In this document: in pieces, positions 9,278 through 18,081 of the stretch
Position numbering within the stretch: the stretch's first letter is position 1
How the letters are laid out: each line of letters begins with the position of its first letter
Origin: an uncultured Marinomonas sp.
GTDB taxonomy: Bacteria > Pseudomonadota > Gammaproteobacteria > Pseudomonadales > Marinomonadaceae
Assembly: GCA_947493575.1 (NCBI GenBank)
Contig: CANLRQ010000002.1
Coordinates: 124,001-188,000 of the forward strand
Reading direction: 5' to 3'
Length of the DNA stretch: 64,000 nucleotides
Position numbers and translations under genes: made by a program
The notes under the pieces: model-generated
Databases searched by the model: none
The model's input: only the letters and a program-made list of their open reading frames with translations
Told to the model about the DNA's origin: nothing

Positions 9278-10870
9278 ATGAAAAAAATAAGTAACATTAG
9301 ACCCTTAGTCTTTTATCCGCCTTTCTTACTTTTGATAACGGCAGTTATTTTAAGTTTTGTAAATTTGGATAGTTTTTTAGGCGTTACCTCAGTTATAAAC
9401 AGTTGGATATTAAGTGAATTTTCATGGTTATTCAGCATAGGAACTCTATTTATATTAGGCACTTGTGTATGGGTCTACTTTTCATCGATTGGTAATGTCA
9501 AAATTGGCGGTGAAAATGCAACACCTTTACTTTCAAAATGGCGCTGGTTTTCAATTGCTCTGTGTACCACCGTTGCTATAGGAATTCTTTTTTGGGGGAC
9601 AGCAGAACCTATGTTTCACCTCCATTCACCACCATCATCTTTAGGTCTAGAAGCAAATTCCGCAGACGCTGCAAAGTTTGCAATGTCAACCATGTTTTTG
9701 CATTGGTCTTTTACTCCTTATGCTATTTATTCAATTCCTGCTTTGATGTTTGCATTAGCATATTACAACTTAAAAATGCCATTTTCTCTTGGATCAGCCC
9801 TTTATCCAATTTTTGGAAAACGAGTACAAGGGAAAACAGGCCAAGTGATTGATGCCGTTGCTTTATATGCTTTAGTCGCAGGGATGGCAGCGTCTTTAGG
9901 TACTGGAATTCTGACGCTTGCAGGTGGTTTAGACAATATGCTATCCGTTGGTACAGGCCCTGTAATTTTAGGCTTGGTCACTCTCGCTATTGTATCTTGC
10001 TTTATTATTTCTGCCGCTAGTGGATTACATAAAGGCATTGCGCGTTTATCCAGTTTAAACACCAAAGTATTTTTCTTCATCGCTGGCTTTGTGTTTATTT
10101 TTGGGCCAACGACTTGGATTCTATCTATGGGTGTGGAAGGAATTGGTAGTTATTTAGGTAACTTTTTCCAAAAAAGTTTATTTACAGGCGCCTCATCAGG
10201 GGATAAGTGGCCTCAATGGTGGACAATTTTTTACTGGGCTAATTGGTTAGCTTGGGCACCAATCACAGCTCTTTTCTTAGGAAAAATTTCTCGCGGCTAT
10301 ACTGTTCGACAATTTTTAACTTTCAACCTAGTACTACCAGCTTCCTTCGCATGCGTATGGATGTCTATCTTTAGTGGTACAGCGTTACACATGGACATGA
10401 ATGGAGATGGTATTTTAAACAAGGCACTCCAAGCAACAGGAGCGGAGTCCGTTATTTATACTATGTTTGATAACCTCCCTTTGGCTGGCATCACTGCAAT
10501 TATTTTCATATTTGTTTCTTTTCTTTCGTATGTTACTGCAGCAGATTCAAATACAGAAGCTATTGCTAACCTTTGTTCAGATAACAGTGAAGCTGTGCTT
10601 TCAGGTGAAGACAACGAAGAAAGCAATAATAATTTCATTCTTAAGGCGATTTGGGGGATTACTATTGGATTTATAGCATGGGTCATGACAAGCTTTGCTG
10701 GCATTGATGGAATTAAAATGATGTCTAACCTAGGTGGGCTACCAGCTCTATTTATTGTTTTAGCTTGTAATGTATCTCTTATTTATTGCGTAATAAACGG
10801 AACCTTTACAAAAGAAATAAAAGACAATAGCCTGATTACTTCAGAAAAAGAAGTTACTCAATCTACTTAG
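9278..10870 (+). CDS. BCCT-family (betaine/choline/carnitine) transporter
   Basis: A 530-residue inner-membrane secondary transporter with about 12 hydrophobic segments. The family signature region is present: WTIFYWANWLAWAPITALFLG (Trp-rich helix 8 motif) and SFTPYAIYSIPALMFALAYYN. BCCT proteins import quaternary ammonium or sulfonium zwitterions with Na+ or H+. The ATG follows AGGA with good spacing, 46 bp after the GMC gene, and a strong terminator follows. Its place at the end of the oxidoreductase operon says the pathway substrate enters the cell as a betaine-like compound; that is the main clue to the cluster's function. Confidence 0.9.
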   Translation: MKKISNIRPLVFYPPFLLLITAVILSFVNLDSFLGVTSVINSWILSEFSWLFSIGTLFILGTCVWVYFSSIGNVKIGGENATPLLSKWRWFSIALCTTVAIGILFWGTAEPMFHLHSPPSSLGLEANSADAAKFAMSTMFLHWSFTPYAIYSIPALMFALAYYNLKMPFSLGSALYPIFGKRVQGKTGQVIDAVALYALVAGMAASLGTGILTLAGGLDNMLSVGTGPVILGLVTLAIVSCFIISAASGLHKGIARLSSLNTKVFFFIAGFVFIFGPTTWILSMGVEGIGSYLGNFFQKSLFTGASSGDKWPQWWTIFYWANWLAWAPITALFLGKISRGYTVRQFLTFNLVLPASFACVWMSIFSGTALHMDMNGDGILNKALQATGAESVIYTMFDNLPLAGITAIIFIFVSFLSYVTAADSNTEAIANLCSDNSEAVLSGEDNEESNNNFILKAIWGITIGFIAWVMTSFAGIDGIKMMSNLGGLPALFIVLACNVSLIYCVINGTFTKEIKDNSLITSEKEVTQST

Positions 10871-10884
10871 TTATTAATATTCTT

Positions 10885-10922
10885 AATACAATACCTCTAA
10901 TACAATATAGAGGTATTGTATT
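10885..10922 (+). terminator. Terminator after the BCCT transporter gene
   Basis: Near-perfect 15-bp stem (left arm AATACAATACCTCTA, right arm its complement) with an 8-base loop, followed by TTTTCT. Ends the plus-strand catabolic operon. Confidence 0.75.
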
Positions 10923-10999
10923 TTCTATAATAGACTTTAAAATCATTCAAAATTTAAAATCAATTCTAAAAACTATTATTTAAAACTGACTATTATATT

Positions 11000-11139
11000 G
11001 AGACCTTTGTACGAAGCCATGGGCGATGATAAAACGAAGCAAAAACAGACAAAAAAGCGGAGTTTATGAGTTATAAATGAGCATTTTGAATCTGTTTTTA
11101 ACAAAGTCTTAGCAAGCTTAATAATCGTTCAAAGATCCC
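11000..11139 (+). mobile_element. Miniature transposon, family A (140 bp)
   Basis: Begins GAGACCTTTGTACGA and ends with the inverted form (GTTCAAAGATCCC). Flanked by a perfect 5-bp direct repeat ATATT (10995-10999 and 11140-11144). Interior shares GATGATAAAACGA, AAAAGCGGAGTTTATGAG and AACAAAGTCTTAGCAAGC with the other copies. No coding capacity. Confidence 0.85.
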
Positions 11140-11248
11140 ATATTAATTTTTTACTTGAAAATTAAACAACTTCATAGAACATCAGCTTTATCCAAGAGAG
11201 AAAAGTCGTCTAATAAGTTATTTAATGTCGTTAAAAAGAGTTATTAAT

Positions 11249-12124
11249 ATGAAATCCCTTCCCTCTTTAAATGCATTACGTGCTTTTCAATATGCTGGTA
11301 ACTTTCTTAGCTTTACTTTAGCTGCAAAGGAGTTAAACGTTACACAAGGTGCAATAAGTCGACAAATAAAACACCTTGAAGACTTTCTAGGTGTAGCTCT
11401 CTTTATTCGTCAACATCAACAATTAAAACTTACCAATTCAGGAAAGACATTACTAACTAAGCTCGATACTGGTTTCAACCTTATTTCAGATGCTGTTGCA
11501 GAACTAAAATCTCCCAGCCAAAGACAAAAACTTTATATTTTAAGTGCTCCAACTTATTCAACTCGCTGGCTAGTTCCCAAATTATCCGTATTTAAAAATC
11601 AATTTCCTCAGCTTACACTTTGTATTCATAACTATCAGGAAAGTGAATTTATTTATGATGTCGAAATTCGCTTTGGAAATAGACCAAAGCCCAGGTACTC
11701 TAGTGAGTTATTACAATTAGAAAATCATATCGCTGTCTGTGCACCCGACCTATTAATTAGAGCACAAAACTTAGAGAATGAAATCGATAGCTTATTACAT
11801 ATCACTCATAAAGGACGCAGATTACCAACCTGGAAAAAATGGCTGCTTGCTGCGGGGGTTAGCCTCGACCTTGAAGAAAATTCTAATTTAGGTATGGAGT
11901 TTAGTACTTTAGACCAGGTCATTACCGCCACTAAAAATGGTGCAGGGTTTGCAATTATCGATAAAAATATGATTTTCAATGAATTGTCTGACGGTTCATT
12001 AATGAAATTCCATAGTCTTGAGTTCGAAGGTGAGTATGGCTATTGGTTAGATATCCACCCAGATAAAAAAGGTTTATCTAAAGTACTAAATTTTTCACAG
12101 TTTTTAAATTTAGTAAATTATTAA
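11249..12124 (+). CDS. LysR-family transcriptional regulator (GcvA-like)
   Basis: A 291-residue LysR regulator. The N-terminal winged helix-turn-helix (about 1-65) begins MKSLPSLNALRAFQYAG, the usual start of the GcvA group, and contains FTLAAKELNVTQGAISRQIK. The rest is the effector-binding domain. I chose ATG 11249, which has an AAGAG ribosome site, over the ATG at 11225. It is the nearest regulator to the catabolic cluster and may control it, though a miniature transposon and terminator lie between. Its 3' end abuts another miniature transposon. Confidence 0.88.
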   Translation: MKSLPSLNALRAFQYAGNFLSFTLAAKELNVTQGAISRQIKHLEDFLGVALFIRQHQQLKLTNSGKTLLTKLDTGFNLISDAVAELKSPSQRQKLYILSAPTYSTRWLVPKLSVFKNQFPQLTLCIHNYQESEFIYDVEIRFGNRPKPRYSSELLQLENHIAVCAPDLLIRAQNLENEIDSLLHITHKGRRLPTWKKWLLAAGVSLDLEENSNLGMEFSTLDQVITATKNGAGFAIIDKNMIFNELSDGSLMKFHSLEFEGEYGYWLDIHPDKKGLSKVLNFSQFLNLVNY

Positions 12125-12126
12125 AC

Positions 12127-12266
12127 GAGACCTTTGCACGATTACTACGCTTGCTAATACTTTGTTAAAAACAGATTCAAAATGCGCATGTATAACTCAT
12201 AAACTCCGCTTTTTTGTCTGTTTTTGCTTCGTCTTATCATTGCTCATAACTTCGTACAAAGGTCTC
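12127..12266 (-). mobile_element. Miniature transposon, family A (140 bp), inverted copy
   Basis: Same family as 11000-11139 in opposite orientation: GAGACCTTTGCACGA at the left and GTACAAAGGTCTC at the right. The 5-bp flanks (TAAAC and GTTAT) do not match, so target duplication is lost or the copy was rearranged. It starts 3 bp after the LysR stop codon. The two inverted copies bracket the LysR gene. Confidence 0.85.
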
Positions 12267-12339
12267 GTTATAAAAATTTAATACAAAAACATCATTTGTG
12301 TGTCATTCACTAAAGGGTTAAGAAATTAAAAAGTTAACG

Positions 12340-13452
12340 TCAGCGCCTTCTGTGCCAAAATTCCTTGTCTGCAAAACGCTGTTCTTGCCGGTAAATATCA
12401 TTGCGTTGTTTAAGATACTCTTTACGGCCTTTTTCAACCGAATCAGCGTAATCTCGTAATATTTGATTGTTTCCATTTAAATACGCTTTCACCAAATCTG
12501 GCGAGCGTGCAGCAGCCCAAAGCGCCGTTGTCATTCCATGTGCCGATAAAGGGTCAAAAGAAACGGCTGCGTCCCCTATTGCAGCCCATCCAGCAACACC
12601 GCTAACGCCTGCTGCTGGTGATAGCCACCTTGTTGCAGCACTGTCCAATTGTGGGGGCGTATCCACTATAAATTCAGCATCCTCTATCCAATAGGAAATT
12701 TGATTAGTTTGTTGAATCAAATTTTTCCACTTATCAAGATTAATAGATATGCCTTTAGGCATAATATCCGGATCAGAATAGAAGTTTAGAGTTAACTCAT
12801 TTGAAGGTAATAACGAAGCGTACCACCAACCATCTTCAACACTTTCAATAATGGTTGCTGGAGTCGCAATAACATCAGAACCTTCTTTTTGCCGCAAAAA
12901 AGCATAAGCAGCAACCAAATGATCACCCATTATCCTCTGAGTGCTTTTTTCCTGCGCAAGAGCTTTCCCTATTACCTGTGCACGACCAGTTGCATCAATC
13001 ACAAAACATGCAATCACTTTCGTTCCATTAGATGTTCTAATCTGCCATTCTCGGCCTAATTCTACAAATTCTTGAAGGGCATCCTCCACCACTAATGAAC
13101 AGGCTTCATTAGCAATATCAAACAGGTCCTGCTCAAACTTAATCCGATTAATAATGCTACCTGCACCTTCTAAGTGAACCGCACTGTTTCGTTCAACTAG
13201 AGCACTTTGCCCCCAGGCCGAAAACGTTGAGTTAGCACGTCGATGCGAGATATTTTCCATCAAATGAGATAACCCAAGGCGCTCTAGAATAGGGTTTGCT
13301 GCGGGAGCTAAAGATTCCCCAACCTTGTGAGCCTCGCCTTTCCACTTAGGTCGAATCCAAGCTACGCTAAGACCCTCTTGAGCTAATGATATGACGGCAG
13401 CAGCACCAGCAATGCCGCCACCTATCACAGCAACTTCAAATGTCTGATTCAT
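12340..13452 (-). CDS. LodB-like FAD-dependent maturase of a quinoprotein oxidase
   Basis: A 370-residue flavoprotein of the tryptophan-halogenase/geranylgeranyl-reductase type. The N-terminal dinucleotide site is AVIGGGIAGAAAVISLAQEG; CFVIDATGRAQVIG and WAAIGDAAVSFDPLSAHGM give the second FAD-binding GD motif. LodB proteins are needed for making the cysteine tryptophylquinone cofactor of the partner LodA oxidase. Its ATG overlaps the stop codon of the LodA-like gene (TAATG), so the two are translationally coupled. The halogenase Lys/WxWxIP motif is not apparent, which favours a maturation role over halogenation. Confidence 0.82.
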   Translation of the reverse strand: MNQTFEVAVIGGGIAGAAAVISLAQEGLSVAWIRPKWKGEAHKVGESLAPAANPILERLGLSHLMENISHRRANSTFSAWGQSALVERNSAVHLEGAGSIINRIKFEQDLFDIANEACSLVVEDALQEFVELGREWQIRTSNGTKVIACFVIDATGRAQVIGKALAQEKSTQRIMGDHLVAAYAFLRQKEGSDVIATPATIIESVEDGWWYASLLPSNELTLNFYSDPDIMPKGISINLDKWKNLIQQTNQISYWIEDAEFIVDTPPQLDSAATRWLSPAAGVSGVAGWAAIGDAAVSFDPLSAHGMTTALWAAARSPDLVKAYLNGNNQILRDYADSVEKGRKEYLKQRNDIYRQEQRFADKEFWHRRR

Positions 13453-15494
13453 TAGTTTGGTAAGTTACCCATAGATGGGTTCCAATCAAACCTCGTTTCA
13501 ACATCCCCTCTACCGACTTCAACAAACATTTCTTTAGGAATGGCAGCGAGTTTGCCCTTGCCCGCTGCAACTGGACCTTCACGCTTCACAACAAACCCCA
13601 TTCTCTCCCATAAAGAAATCATGTTCGTAATCCCATCCCAATAACTGGCATTTGCATGATATCCAATTCCTGCGACACCTCGTTTCCAATCAGCACGGCT
13701 CTCAAAGAACTTAACTCTTTCTTCATAGCTGACACTTTCATCCATCAGCCTGTTGTAATTTCTCTCAGGCAAGACATCAACCGGCAATAATGCTGGCCAC
13801 CAAACAGCTGTAGGGAAATCTTCTTGCATCAGCACTTGCTGGCAGCTAAATGCATCACACTGCCATGGAAGCCCCATCCAACGGGTCAAATCTCCTGCCC
13901 ATTGATGCCCTAATGGAGGCGCCGTATTTAAACTAGGGTTACCGTTTGTGGCATTTTCTAAATTCAACAAACGACCCACATTTTGCACTAGTTGAGTTCG
14001 TTCTTTATGAGCTAAACGGAATGGTTCCGCATTTTCCCTGTAATTACGCTCATACATTTGCGGGATTCTTAAGTAATAAGTTAACTCTACTCCGGGATGA
14101 AACGCACCTCCAGAACAAGGTTCCAGTGCCGCTTCTGTTAAGGCATCAGGTTGCAATGCCAAATCGATATCGTCAAGGCTGGTAATCGCATCTGCTTGGG
14201 CATCGTCGAAATCATTCACAAATAACCCTTCTGCCCAATAAGTTAAGAAGCGATATTGTTGTTCTGGGAACTGGAACCATTGCAATGGGCTGCCATCAAA
14301 ATTAATTCCATCTCCTAACATCATGGGCATTTTTAAACGTTCATCCAAATACGCGGTGTCACTTATGTTATTCGGATTTCTAAACTTAGAAAAAATTTCA
14401 CGTCTAAATGCAACATTATTAATACTTGGGTCGGCTAATTTTCTAATGTAATCAGAGTCTGAAAAGTCACCCACACCTAACCAGCCTTGTCGTAAATTAG
14501 CGGCTGAACTGACCCATTCCATTAGGCCAAGACGACGGAAAATTGGATAAATGTACTTCCTAAATGAAATAGGTGTTTCTATTTTTGCTGTCCAACCTTC
14601 TTTAACATTCATATTTGAAATGGCGTCATACAAGGTGGTAACAGGTGGAATTTCAGGGGCGAAATTCGGCCCAATACAGGCAACCCATGCGGTATCCGCT
14701 TCCATGACTCGACCATCAGGCAATGTGACACTGGCTTGAACAGGGCCATCACCCCAGTCATCATGCCAACCATCGTTATCCGCAAAACTGGTAATCGGTG
14801 CATTTTTAGGGCTTTTTGAAACACCATTTGGTGGGATTACAATTAATCGTCCTTCACCATCCGTTTTCAATTTACCAAGCTTAACTTCTTCTGTTCCCCA
14901 AAATTTCCCTGAAAATTCGTATTGGCTATCACTTCCGTCGCTATTTTTATCCGCACCAGTGATTTTCTTTTGTTTACCATCAATCACTAACATCTCTTCT
15001 CTTTCGGCATCCGAAACAAAATATTGATTACGCTTTTGTCCGGGAATGCCAGGAGCTAAATCACCATTGTCTAATGGATTATTAAAGCCGTACCAAGCCG
15101 CTTTGGTGTTTGCAAGGTGAACACGCCACTCGATATTTCCTTTATCTCCCTTTATTTCACCAATCACTTGGTCTTGATCATCAAAGGCATATACACGAAA
15201 ACGCTGAGCTTGTTTCTTAATCGCTTCCGTTCCATCCTTAAAACCACCAACAGGCTGAGGCGGTAGGCCCGGAACTTCAGGAGCTAAAAAATATTGATCA
15301 CTACCACCAACACGGCAAATGCCTATCGCAGGATAAATACCAAGACGATGAATCTTTGCCCCTTCTGGTGCCATTTTTTTTCCAGTCGCGGCTACCGCAG
15401 ATTTTGGCAGTAGAGCAAAAGAACTCATCAACGTCAGGCCACCAGCCATCGCTAAAAAATCTCGGCGTTTAACCCCGTTAGTACCATCAGCCAT
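13452..15494 (-). CDS. LodA-like cysteine-tryptophylquinone amine/amino-acid oxidase
   Basis: A 680-residue LodA-family protein (L-lysine epsilon-oxidase / glycine oxidase type), giving aldehyde or keto acid, ammonia and hydrogen peroxide. The N-terminus KRRDFLAMAGGLTLMSSFAL looks like a twin-arginine-type or secretion signal, unusual because many LodA proteins lack a clear one. The LodA start HRLGIYPAIGICRVGGS is conserved. Candidate cofactor residues are Cys in EPCSGGAFHPG (about 460) and Trp in AVWWPALLPVDVL (565/566). AAGGAG precedes the ATG. The substrate cannot be assigned: LodA and GoxA groups differ. It is paired with the LodB-like gene. Hydrogen peroxide from such enzymes is antibacterial in Marinomonas and related bacteria (known for the family). 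Confidence 0.85.
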   Translation of the reverse strand: MADGTNGVKRRDFLAMAGGLTLMSSFALLPKSAVAATGKKMAPEGAKIHRLGIYPAIGICRVGGSDQYFLAPEVPGLPPQPVGGFKDGTEAIKKQAQRFRVYAFDDQDQVIGEIKGDKGNIEWRVHLANTKAAWYGFNNPLDNGDLAPGIPGQKRNQYFVSDAEREEMLVIDGKQKKITGADKNSDGSDSQYEFSGKFWGTEEVKLGKLKTDGEGRLIVIPPNGVSKSPKNAPITSFADNDGWHDDWGDGPVQASVTLPDGRVMEADTAWVACIGPNFAPEIPPVTTLYDAISNMNVKEGWTAKIETPISFRKYIYPIFRRLGLMEWVSSAANLRQGWLGVGDFSDSDYIRKLADPSINNVAFRREIFSKFRNPNNISDTAYLDERLKMPMMLGDGINFDGSPLQWFQFPEQQYRFLTYWAEGLFVNDFDDAQADAITSLDDIDLALQPDALTEAALEPCSGGAFHPGVELTYYLRIPQMYERNYRENAEPFRLAHKERTQLVQNVGRLLNLENATNGNPSLNTAPPLGHQWAGDLTRWMGLPWQCDAFSCQQVLMQEDFPTAVWWPALLPVDVLPERNYNRLMDESVSYEERVKFFESRADWKRGVAGIGYHANASYWDGITNMISLWERMGFVVKREGPVAAGKGKLAAIPKEMFVEVGRGDVETRFDWNPSMGNLPN

Positions 15495-15677
15495 TACAGA
15501 CTCCTTGCAGTGTTATTAAAATGATGAATCTAAAACAGCGAATCTCGTAAAAAAAGGATATACGCCGACTTACAACAGTGCATAAATTATCCTAAATCCT
15601 GCTCGAAAAGCATTACACACTGTTACACTAAGTTCTGAGTCTTTAAAGAATTATCCCTATAAATGTAAGTATGTATC

Positions 15678-15808
15678 GAGACCTTTGCACGAAGTCATGA
15701 GCGATGATAAAACGAGACGAAAAAGCGGAGTTTATGAGTTATAAATGCGCATATTTGAGCCTGTTTTAAACAAAGTATTTGCAAGGGTAATAGTCGTACA
15801 AAGGTCGC
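15678..15808 (+). mobile_element. Miniature transposon, family A (131 bp)
   Basis: Begins GAGACCTTTGCACGA and ends CGTACAAAGGTCGC, with a perfect 5-bp direct repeat GTATC on both sides (15673-15677, 15809-15813). The interior has a short deletion relative to the 140-bp copies. It abuts a uracil-DNA glycosylase fragment. Confidence 0.85.
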
Positions 15809-15906
15809 GTATCTACTTGAATCACTGGCCTAGGCCCAAAGGACAAATGTTCCGCGCAAAGAGTGCAAGCTTGTATTTCTTCTTTTAGTTGAGTGATTAA
15901 TTTCAT
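15809..15906 (-). pseudogene. 5' fragment of a uracil-DNA glycosylase-family gene
   Basis: From the ATG at 15906 the minus strand reads MKLITQLKEEIQACTLCAEH then LSFGPRPVIQVDT, which matches the N-terminus of the uracil-DNA glycosylase family containing CxxCxxHLxxGPRP. The frame is then lost at the junction with the miniature transposon at 15808; the sequence beyond the transposon does not continue the protein. So about 33 codons remain of a protein usually near 200 residues. A non-functional remnant. Confidence 0.65.
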
Positions 15907-16050
15907 ACTATGGCACCTTCTTTACTTTGCCGATAGTCCTTCTAGGTTTTTTTGAATATACTCTTATAAGAGCTACGTATTATCTCTTTCAACTAAATTC
16001 GAGTAATATTTTAGCTTCCTTACAATAACGTATAACAAGGACCGCTCAAC

Positions 16051-17346
16051 ATGAAACCAGAATCCATTGCCTTGCATCATGGTTACACTTCTGAAGCAAC
16101 AACCAAATCTGCCGCAGTTCCTATCTACCAAACCACATCTTACACTTTTGATGATACCCAACACGGGGCAGACTTATTCGACCTAAAGGTACCAGGTAAT
16201 ATTTATACTCGAATAATGAACCCAACTACAGACGTTTTAGAGCAACGTATGGCAGCACTAGAAGGTGGAATCGCTGCGCTAGCTGTCGCATCAGGTATGG
16301 CTGCCATTACCTACGCAATTCAAGCACTAACAACCGTAGGAGATAATATTGTTAGTACAAGTCAATTATACGGCGGCACTTATAACCTCTTTGCTCACTC
16401 TTTACCTCGTCAAGGTATTGAAGTTCGCATGGCGACTTATGATGACTACGAAGGCTTAGAAGCACTGATAGACAACAACACCAAAGCTGTATTTTGTGAA
16501 TCAATAGGCAACCCTGCGGGCAACATTGTCGATCTGCAAAAATTAGCGGACATAGCACATAGAAATGGCGTGCCATTAATTGTTGATAATACAGTTGCTA
16601 CACCTGTTTTATGTCGCCCTTTTGAACATGGTGCTGATATTGTTGTGCATTCATTAACAAAGTATGTAGGTGGCCACGGAACCACAGTAGGCGGCGTTAT
16701 TATTGATTCAGGTAAATTTGACTGGACTGCAGACAAAACACGTTTTTCTGTATTTAACGTACCAGACCCTTCGTATCACGGTGTTGTATATACTGAAGCT
16801 TTTGGACCTGCTGCATACATTGGCCGTTGTCGTGTTGTTCCTTTACGAAATACAGGGGCAGCTCTTTCGCCTCAAAGCGCTTTCCTACTTATGCAAGGTT
16901 TAGAAACACTCAGTTTACGTATGGAACGCCACTGCTCAAATGCGGAAGCATTGGCTAATTATCTGAGTTCACACCCACAAATAAGTTGGGTAAATTACGC
17001 GGCTTTAGACAACAGTCCATTTAAAGAAACATGTCAAAAAATATGTGACGGTAAGGCATCTGGAATTATTAGTTTTGGTATCAAAGCAGCGACACCTGAA
17101 GAGGGTAAAATAGCTGGCGGAAAATTTATTGATGCTTTAAACATGATTCTTCGATTAGTAAATATTGGTGATGCAAAATCACTGGCATGCCACCCAGCAA
17201 GTACAACACATCGTCAATTAGATGCTGACGAGTTAGCAAAAGCGGGCGTTTCAGAAGATCTAATTCGAATATCGGTAGGTATCGAGCATATCGACGATAT
17301 TATTGAAGATGTTACCCAAGCGCTGGAAAAGGCAACTGCGCCATAA
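16051..17346 (+). CDS. metY: O-acetylhomoserine sulfhydrylase (PLP enzyme)
   Basis: A 431-residue Cys/Met-metabolism PLP-dependent enzyme. It uses O-acetylhomoserine and sulfide (or methanethiol) to form homocysteine (or methionine), in the cytoplasm. The start [20 protein letters not shown], the [20 protein letters not shown] stretch and the PLP lysine in [20 protein letters not shown] (Lys204) are characteristic; the length of about 430 fits MetY rather than the shorter MetB/MetZ. AAGGA precedes the ATG. It stands alone, with miniature transposons on both sides. Confidence 0.92.
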   Translation: MKPESIALHHGYTSEATTKSAAVPIYQTTSYTFDDTQHGADLFDLKVPGNIYTRIMNPTTDVLEQRMAALEGGIAALAVASGMAAITYAIQALTTVGDNIVSTSQLYGGTYNLFAHSLPRQGIEVRMATYDDYEGLEALIDNNTKAVFCESIGNPAGNIVDLQKLADIAHRNGVPLIVDNTVATPVLCRPFEHGADIVVHSLTKYVGGHGTTVGGVIIDSGKFDWTADKTRFSVFNVPDPSYHGVVYTEAFGPAAYIGRCRVVPLRNTGAALSPQSAFLLMQGLETLSLRMERHCSNAEALANYLSSHPQISWVNYAALDNSPFKETCQKICDGKASGIISFGIKAATPEEGKIAGGKFIDALNMILRLVNIGDAKSLACHPASTTHRQLDADELAKAGVSEDLIRISVGIEHIDDIIEDVTQALEKATAP

Positions 17347-17354
17347 AATAATTA

Positions 17355-17405
17355 GAGACCTTTGCACGACTATTATGCTTGTTAATAAGTATTAACAAGC
17401 ATAAT
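17355..17405. repeat. Collapsed family A transposon end forming a perfect hairpin
   Basis: GAGACCTTTGCACGA at 17355 is the end of a family A element. It runs into a perfect inverted repeat: 16-bp arms (ATTATGCTTGTTAATA at 17372-17387, complement at 17390-17405) around AG. The right arm is the same subterminal sequence copied in reverse, and the second transposon end is missing. It lies 8 bp after the metY stop and may serve as its terminator or attenuator. Confidence 0.65.
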
Positions 17406-17452
17406 GGCTGGGAAAAGCCTCAAATAGTAATTTTAAGTGCAACAGGTACTAG

Positions 17453-17713
17453 GGAAGGTGCGAACAAATCCTCTCGCCTCAGCATGTAAATAAAAGTCTG
17501 CTATTCGAGGCGAGTGTCGAATGTGAATAGCTAGCCTATTTTCGAGATACTCAACAAAGAATTCAGACTTTTAGATCATGATCTGCAGGTCTTTCAGAGA
17601 AAACGTCACATTGCGTTACGACTCATTGAAAAGTGCTACATACCTATAGAATCGTGTATTATTTAACGGTTTCTCTGAAAGACTAAGGTTTAGCAGTCTT
17701 ATTCACACCTTCC
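17453..17713. mobile_element. IS5-type miniature transposon (261 bp), CTAG target duplication
   Basis: Ends GGAAGGTGCGAACAA and, inverted, GGAAGGTGTGAATAA; both are nearly the terminal repeats of IS5. The element is bounded by CTAG on each side (17449-17452, 17714-17717), the 4-bp target of IS5. The interior carries further inverted repeats (for example GGTCTTTCAGAGAAA near 17588 and its near complement near 17670) and no transposase gene, so it is non-autonomous. Confidence 0.8.
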
Positions 17714-17736
17714 CTAGAGCACAATACTTTTAAAAT

Positions 17737-17844
17737 GAGACATCAGCATAACTCTCGTTTTTTCAAAAATGGAAAAATTACCCTTTGATTTTATTGATGT
17801 TTTTCACACGGAAAAATCAATTTACCGAATTATGCTGAGGTCTC
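17737..17844. mobile_element. Miniature transposon, family B (108 bp)
   Basis: Ends GAGACATCAGCATAACTC and, inverted, GAGACCTCAGCATAATTC, with a perfect 5-bp direct repeat AAAAT on both sides (17732-17736, 17845-17849). Same family as 6164-6222; the interior is unrelated AT-rich sequence. Confidence 0.78.
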
Positions 17845-17912
17845 AAAATATATTTTTTTGTAATTTTAGCTTACAACAACATAAATTCAGTATACCTTTA
17901 GATTAATTATTT

Positions 17913-18034
17913 GAGCCCTTTGCACGAAGTCATAAGCGATGAGGAAAAGTAGACAAAAAAGCGAAGATTATGAGTTATAAATGAATCTTTTTTAAACAAA
18001 GTATTAGTAAACGCCATAGTCGTTCAAAGGTTTC
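17913..18034 (+). mobile_element. Miniature transposon, family A (122 bp)
   Basis: Begins GAGCCCTTTGCACGAAGTCA and ends GTTCAAAGGTTTC, flanked by a perfect 5-bp repeat TATTT (17908-17912, 18035-18039). Diverged and shortened relative to the 140-bp copies. It ends 48 bp before the chemoreceptor start, so it is probably part of that gene's upstream region. Confidence 0.82.
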
Positions 18035-18081
18035 TATTTACAATTTATGCACAAACTAACTAAAAACATAAGGTGGCATAT

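Noticed and set aside
12340-13452. Tryptophan halogenase for a halogenated natural product
   Set aside because: FAD motifs fit that superfamily, but no halogenase-specific WxWxIP motif is visible and the gene overlaps a LodA-type oxidase gene, as LodB does.
17372-17405. Simple rho-independent terminator of metY
   Set aside because: The stem is perfect but has no T-run and is continuous with a transposon end, so I describe it as a collapsed transposon that may act as one.
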